Shown here in pieces: positions 30,091-33,348 of a DNA stretch of 33,348 nt (its first letter is position 1; the number at the start of each line of letters is the position of its first letter). The notes below the pieces were generated by a model. It had not been told where the DNA came from and searched no databases. It saw only the letters and a program-made list of their open reading frames with translations. The position numbers and the translations under genes were made by a program. This DNA comes from Pseudomonadales bacterium. GTDB taxonomy: Bacteria > Pseudomonadota > Gammaproteobacteria > Pseudomonadales > UBA7434. The stretch lies in NCBI GenBank assembly GCA_013043705.1, contig JABDNS010000117.1, positions 1 to 33,348 of the forward strand. The letters are read 5' to 3'.

Positions 30091-30244
30091 AGCGTTTACT
30101 CCACAATGGTTAGCCCGCTATTTTAACCGAAAAACCGTATCACTTTCCAGAGCTTAAACTGAAAATCTAAAGTAAGACCACTGCGCTCCTGGATCGGCTC
30201 TTTTTATAGATTAAAAATCAGGTTAATTCATTAACCTATTGTTT

Positions 30245-31207
30245 TTAATCAATATTCCATTCGGTAAATAGGCCAGATTTGGGTTCTTTAAATGCCAGCC
30301 GGACGGCGCGAAGTTGTAATTTTTCGCTGTTGGCCTGTGGCCTGGCCCTGGCTGCGATACTCGGGCCATCATAATCGGTACTGGTGATTTCCTGGCCAAA
30401 CGTAGTGGATGAGTCACCGTCGCCGCTATCGCCGTAGAGCGTATCCCCAACGATGGGCAATCCGGCCAACGCCAGATGCTGCCTGATCTGGTGCTTCCTG
30501 CCAGTTTCGATGCGCAGCAACAGTTCGGTGCGTGGACCGCCGTCAGGCCCACTAGCAGCGCTACTAGCGCTTTCAATCCATGTCCTGGCCTCCTTGCCAG
30601 CCAACGGGGTATCGAGCAACAGCGGCGCTTGCAGGCTGAACTGGCCTTCAACGGTGCAGCGGTAATTTTTGCCTACCTGCCGCTGGGCGAACTGCTCAGA
30701 TAACGACCTGGCTGCGTGTTTGCTATGCGCCAATACCACCAAACCGCTGGCCATTCTGTCTAGCCGATGCACCACAAACGCGGTGCGCGATGCCAGTTGC
30801 TGCTCGGCATAGCGAAGCAAGGTGCAGTGATCTCCCCATCGACTGCCCTGGCACAGCATACCGGCCGGTTTGTCCCAAACGGAATAGTCACCGCCGTCGT
30901 CGACAAGGCTCGCTCGCAGACAGGTTTCCGCCAGTACAACGGGATTGTAATAGATGCTCAGGCGGTCTCCGGTGTTGGGTTTGCTTTTGGCGCGACGCAG
31001 GCGCCTTGCCCTGCCGCGCTCGCGCCCTTGCCTGGCCTTTCTACACCACACCGCGCCTTTGCTCATGGCATCTTTAATCCTGCCTCGCGATAATACGCAA
31101 GCCTCGGCAAGTAACTCAACTGCCGTTGCACCACTGGCGTGGGCATCTGCGCTAACATCAATCTCGCGCACGATTGGCGCTTGTCCACCTATCACTTCTT
31201 GCTGCAT
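30245..31207 (-). CDS. RluA-family RNA pseudouridine synthase
   Basis: Isomerises uridine to pseudouridine in rRNA or tRNA; the exact site cannot be read from the sequence. An N-terminal S4-like stretch (ELLAEACVLSRGRIKDAMSK, then a very basic GRERGRARRLRRAKSK) precedes the catalytic domain with YSVWDKPAGMLCQGSRWGDH, the catalytic-Asp motif VVHRLDRMASGLVVLAHSK, GKNYRC and the RKHQIRQHLALAGLPIVGDTLYG motif (given as RKHQIRQHLA plus IVGDTLYG). The common HRLDxxTSG reads HRLDRMASG here. A poorly conserved Ser/Gly/Asp insert (DSGDGDSSTTFGQEI) follows. ATG at 31207; the adjacent TTG at 31210 is less likely. No clear ribosome-binding site. Confidence 0.9.
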   Translation of the reverse strand: MQQEVIGGQAPIVREIDVSADAHASGATAVELLAEACVLSRGRIKDAMSKGAVWCRKARQGRERGRARRLRRAKSKPNTGDRLSIYYNPVVLAETCLRASLVDDGGDYSVWDKPAGMLCQGSRWGDHCTLLRYAEQQLASRTAFVVHRLDRMASGLVVLAHSKHAARSLSEQFAQRQVGKNYRCTVEGQFSLQAPLLLDTPLAGKEARTWIESASSAASGPDGGPRTELLLRIETGRKHQIRQHLALAGLPIVGDTLYGDSGDGDSSTTFGQEITSTDYDGPSIAARARPQANSEKLQLRAVRLAFKEPKSGLFTEWNID

Positions 31208-31246
31208 CAATTAACCAAATCGTTGTTGTTATTCGCGCGAGCGCTG

Positions 31247-31261
31247 TTCGCATGATGCGAA
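31247..31261. promoter_or_regulatory. Perfect palindrome in the rlu-yffB divergent promoter region
   Basis: TTCGCAT-G-ATGCGAA: 7-bp perfect arms around one base. It ends 3 bases before an extended -10 box on the plus strand, thus covers the -35 position, the classic place for a repressor or activator dimer. It lies about 40 bases upstream of the pseudouridine synthase start on the other strand. Confidence 0.5.
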
Positions 31262-31263
31262 AC

Positions 31264-31272
31264 TGGTAGAAT
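31264..31272 (+). promoter_or_regulatory. Candidate extended -10 promoter of yffB-dapD
   Basis: TGGTAGAAT: TG, one base, TAGAAT (5 of 6 to TATAAT). No good -35 is seen at 16-18 bases. The start site would fall near 31279, leaving a leader of about 60 bases before the yffB GTG. Confidence 0.45.
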
Positions 31273-31340
31273 CTGCGCCGCACAATCGACCGTGCTTTTA
31301 AGTTATTCAAGCCATACCCCGCCCGGAGACGCTAGTTTAC

Positions 31341-31727
31341 GTGATAACGCTGTATGGTATTAAAAATTGCGATACGGTGCGCCGCGCCCGCCGCTGGCTG
31401 GAGTCGCAGGGGCATACCGTAAAGGTGCACGATTTTCGAAGCGATGGGCTGGATCGCGCACTTGTCGAGCATTGGTTGCATGCAACAAGTGCAAAATCGC
31501 TAGTCAATAAACGTAGCAGCAGTTGGAAGGCACTGGATTTGGATGCGCGCCAGGCTATTCAAGCTGCACTGGACACCGACGCAGCCGCCGCAAACCCGTG
31601 CGTTGTTGAGGCATTGCTCGAGCATCCAACCTTGATCAAGCGCCCGGTTGTGGAATTGTCGGGGCAAACGGTGGTCGGATTTTGTGAACGCAGCTACGCC
31701 GGGCTACTCGCAAAACAGGCCGGATAG
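31341..31727 (+). CDS. yffB: ArsC/Spx-family YffB-like protein
   Basis: Thioredoxin-fold protein of the ArsC/Spx family, a putative thiol reductase of unproven substrate. The 128 residues open with ITLYGIKNCDTVRRARRWLE, where Cys10 and the CxT pattern (CDT) are the family active site, and include HDFRSDGLD, the NKRSSSWKALD segment (in place of the common LINKRGTTWR) and the cis-Pro region LIKRPVVE. Starts with GTG at 31341; GGAG lies 13 bases upstream. dapD follows 75 bases later, the same order I recall in Pseudomonas; the functional link is unknown. It is not an arsenate operon: no arsR or arsB is nearby. Confidence 0.87.
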   Translation: MITLYGIKNCDTVRRARRWLESQGHTVKVHDFRSDGLDRALVEHWLHATSAKSLVNKRSSSWKALDLDARQAIQAALDTDAAAANPCVVEALLEHPTLIKRPVVELSGQTVVGFCERSYAGLLAKQAG

Positions 31728-31761
31728 GCACTAACACCAGCCCAACGTAATTAAACTTGAA

Positions 31762-31780
31762 TTGCTGTTCGCAACAGCAA
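31762..31780 (+). promoter_or_regulatory. Perfect 8-bp hairpin just before dapD
   Basis: TTGCTGTT-CGC-AACAGCAA, ending 22 bases before the dapD ATG and 9 bases before the AGGA ribosome-binding site. There is no T-tract after it, so it is not a terminator of yffB. An operator, or a tight mRNA stem that sets translation or processing of dapD, are possible. Confidence 0.5.
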
Positions 31781-31802
31781 GTATGAACAGGAATTATTCT
31801 CT

Positions 31803-32837
31803 ATGTCATCGATGTACGCATTTGCACTTGGCCTGGCTACCGTAGGGCAAAACGGTGAAGTAATTGAAGCCTGGTACCCAGAGCCAAGCGTCGACATCGA
31901 CGCTAAAAGTGGCGATGTTATCGTATCGGCGCTCGCTGCTGCGGGCGTTGACTGCGGCAACGCAAATACCAGTTGCAAGCTGGATGCAGCGGCATTAACA
32001 AGCCTGGCAGCATCAAACTGCTCGCTGGCGGCAACGGCACGCGCGATGCAAGGCAGCAAACGACAGCCCATTGCCGTGATACTGCATAACGACAGTAAAC
32101 CCGGCAGCGTAGCCGAGGCCTATCTCAAGCTACAGCTTATTTCGCATCGTTTGAAACGCCCGCACGAGCAGAACCTGGATGGCATTTTCGCATGCCTGCC
32201 AAATTTAGCCTGGACTTCTGAAGGCCCGGTAGAAATTGACGCGCTACCCGCAAGACAATTAGAGGCTCGTGCCGAGGGGCGCTGGTTAAAAGTGAATAGC
32301 GTCGACAAATTCCCGCCGATGACCGATTACGTTGTGCCCGATGGTGTTCGCATTGCGCATACTGCCAGGGTCAGGCTTGGCGCTTATATCGGTGCAGGTA
32401 CAACCATTATGCACGAGGGCTTCGTTAACTTTAACGCTGGCACCCTGGGTACCAGCATGGTTGAGGGGCGCATTTCTGCTGGCGTTGTGGTGGGTGAAGG
32501 TTCGGATCTCGGTGGTGGCAGTTCAACCATGGGCACCTTGTCAGGAGGTGGCAATGTGGTCATCGCTGTGGGCGAAAATTGCCTGCTCGGCGCCAATGCG
32601 GGCGTTGGCATAGGCCTTGGTGATCGCTGCATCGTTGAAGCCGGCCTATATGTAACAGCTGGCACCAAAGTCGCATTGCTCGACGATGCAGGCCAGCTGG
32701 TTCGGGAGGTAAAAGCACGCGAACTGAGCGGCCAAAGCGACCTCTTATTTCGAAGAAACTCGTCAACCGGTGCAGTAGAATGCAAAACCAATCGGTCAAA
32801 GGTGGCATTAAATGAGGCATTGCACGCCAATAATTAG
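31803..32837 (+). CDS. dapD: Tetrahydrodipicolinate N-succinyltransferase, pseudomonad type
   Basis: Transfers succinyl from succinyl-CoA to tetrahydrodipicolinate in the lysine/meso-diaminopimelate pathway. The 344 residues match the long DapD type of Pseudomonas and actinobacteria: an N-terminal domain (MSSMYAFALGLATVGQNGEV, to about 175), DYVVPDGVRIAHTARVRLGA, then left-handed beta-helix hexapeptide repeats (AYIGAGTTIMHEGFVNFNAG, SAGVVVGEGSDLGGGSSTMG, VIAVGENCLLGANAGVGIGL, written as separate pieces) and the C-terminal KARELSGQSDLLFRRNS. AGGA precedes the ATG. It supplies cell-wall DAP, as murI and alr supply D-amino acids elsewhere in the window. Confidence 0.95.
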   Translation: MSSMYAFALGLATVGQNGEVIEAWYPEPSVDIDAKSGDVIVSALAAAGVDCGNANTSCKLDAAALTSLAASNCSLAATARAMQGSKRQPIAVILHNDSKPGSVAEAYLKLQLISHRLKRPHEQNLDGIFACLPNLAWTSEGPVEIDALPARQLEARAEGRWLKVNSVDKFPPMTDYVVPDGVRIAHTARVRLGAYIGAGTTIMHEGFVNFNAGTLGTSMVEGRISAGVVVGEGSDLGGGSSTMGTLSGGGNVVIAVGENCLLGANAGVGIGLGDRCIVEAGLYVTAGTKVALLDDAGQLVREVKARELSGQSDLLFRRNSSTGAVECKTNRSKVALNEALHANN

Positions 32838-32920
32838 CGAGCGCGTTTGCGCATTGCTATTGATTAGAATATCTATTGTTACGCAGCGATAACAGCGCTG
32901 TAAAAGTTTGAGTTTAATCT

Positions 32921-33301
32921 ATGCGTTTACGTAATTACATGTCGGCCAAAATTCACAATGCAACGGTCACGCGATCTGACTTGCATTATATTGGCAGCAT
33001 TACCATCGACAAAAAGCTTCTGGAAATCACCGGCATGCTCAAAAATGAACGCGTGCTGGTGGTAAACAACACCTCGGGCTCGCGACTGGAAACTTATATT
33101 ATTGAGGGAGAGTACGGTAGCGGCTGTATAGAGATGAATGGCGCGGCTGCGCATATGATTCACCCGGGTGATGAGGTGATTATTATGGCCTTTACACTGG
33201 CCAGCGAGCCTTTCGAGCCCACTACCATACTAGTAGACGAAAAAAATGAGTTTGTGCGCTTCCTGAATGAGAAACAAGGCCAAACCGTAGAAGACAGCTA
33301 A
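32921..33301 (+). CDS. panD: Aspartate 1-decarboxylase (pyruvoyl)
   Basis: Makes beta-alanine from L-aspartate for pantothenate and CoA. It self-cleaves at a Gly-Ser bond; here it is Gly25-Ser26 in LHYIGSITID, and the new Ser becomes the pyruvoyl group. Other family motifs in the 126 residues: MSAKIHNATVTRSDL (Lys10, His12), NNTSGSRLETYIIEG, INGAAAHM-type segment (MNGAAAHMIHPGDEVIIMAF). It is one residue longer before the cleavage site than the E. coli enzyme, supporting the ATG at 32921. An 83-base gap after dapD contains TTGTTA (32876-32881), 17 bases and TGTAAA, a possible weak promoter, so panD may be partly independent. Confidence 0.96.
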   Translation: MRLRNYMSAKIHNATVTRSDLHYIGSITIDKKLLEITGMLKNERVLVVNNTSGSRLETYIIEGEYGSGCIEMNGAAAHMIHPGDEVIIMAFTLASEPFEPTTILVDEKNEFVRFLNEKQGQTVEDS

Positions 33302-33325
33302 AAAAGGGATTAATGGGGTTAGAGT

Positions 33326-33347
33326 AAAAACTCTTTAGAGAGTTTTT
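33326..33347 (+). terminator. Intrinsic terminator after panD
   Basis: AAAAACTCT (33326-33334), loop TTAG, AGAGTTTTT (33339-33347): a 9-bp stem ending in five T, 25 bases past the panD stop at the right edge of the window. Confidence 0.8.
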
Positions 33348-33348
33348 A

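Noticed and set aside
29501-30157. A 218-codon plus-strand frame that looks like a Leu/Ala/Phe-rich membrane protein
   Set aside because: It is the exact antisense of the Lys/Ala repeats of the histone-like gene: AAG and GCC codons read backwards give Leu, Phe and Ala. The minus-strand gene has a ribosome-binding site and a terminator; this frame has neither.
31341-31727. yffB as an arsenate reductase in a resistance operon
   Set aside because: No arsR, arsB or acr3 lies nearby; the sequence and dapD neighbour fit the YffB branch of the ArsC/Spx family.

Overview
The window reads as chromosomal DNA of a free-living, probably marine, gammaproteobacterium related to the Cellvibrionales/Pseudomonadales. 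The reasons are a Na+-translocating NADH:quinone reductase operon, a FimV polar hub protein, the 344-residue pseudomonad-type DapD, a ThrH phosphatase, a histone H1/AlgP-like Lys-Ala protein, and gene neighbourhoods I remember from Pseudomonas (nqrA beside a long GAPDH; cysB-thrH-pabB; yffB-dapD). No prophage, IS element, integron, CRISPR array, tRNA or rRNA was seen. The genes are densely packed, intact and mostly housekeeping.

Layout. 1-5047 (minus): nqrA-B-C-D-E-F, with nqrF cut by the left edge and a structured palindromic repeat sitting between nqrE and nqrF. 5351-7824 (minus): a long GAPDH and an exonuclease III. 7979-8842 (plus): glutamate racemase, convergent with 8855-11464 (minus), a FimV-like protein with a very long Ala/Arg/Glu coiled coil. 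11571-19479 (minus): a propionyl-CoA to succinyl-CoA module made of a carboxyltransferase, an unusual 955-residue biotin carboxylase/biotin carrier fusion, methylmalonyl-CoA mutase and its G-protein chaperone MeaB. 19950-23021: pabB (plus) overlapping thrH (minus) tail to tail, then cysB (minus). 23309-24271 (minus): a cytosolic 5'-nucleotidase. 24478-28471 (plus): a tight run of fructosamine-kinase-like gene, alanine racemase and the ABC-F protein Uup, closed by a bidirectional terminator. 28538-31207 (minus): mscL, a histone H1-like protein and an RluA-family pseudouridine synthase. 31341-33301 (plus): yffB, dapD and panD, closed by a terminator.

How the genes work together. Nqr couples NADH oxidation to Na+ export. 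The carboxylase-mutase-MeaB block feeds propionyl-CoA (from odd-chain fat, branched amino acids or propionate) into the TCA cycle; the epimerase normally needed between carboxylase and mutase is not in the window. MurI, Alr and DapD all serve peptidoglycan precursor supply (D-Glu, D-Ala, meso-DAP), but they lie in separate transcription units.

Nothing here is plainly a new defence or mobile system. The items most worth a second look are the biotin carboxylase with a large insertion and a by-eye loss of the catalytic Arg, the palindromic element inside the nqr operon, the TolA-like coil in FimV, the histone-like protein with a non-repetitive C-terminal module, and several well-formed palindromes in promoter regions.
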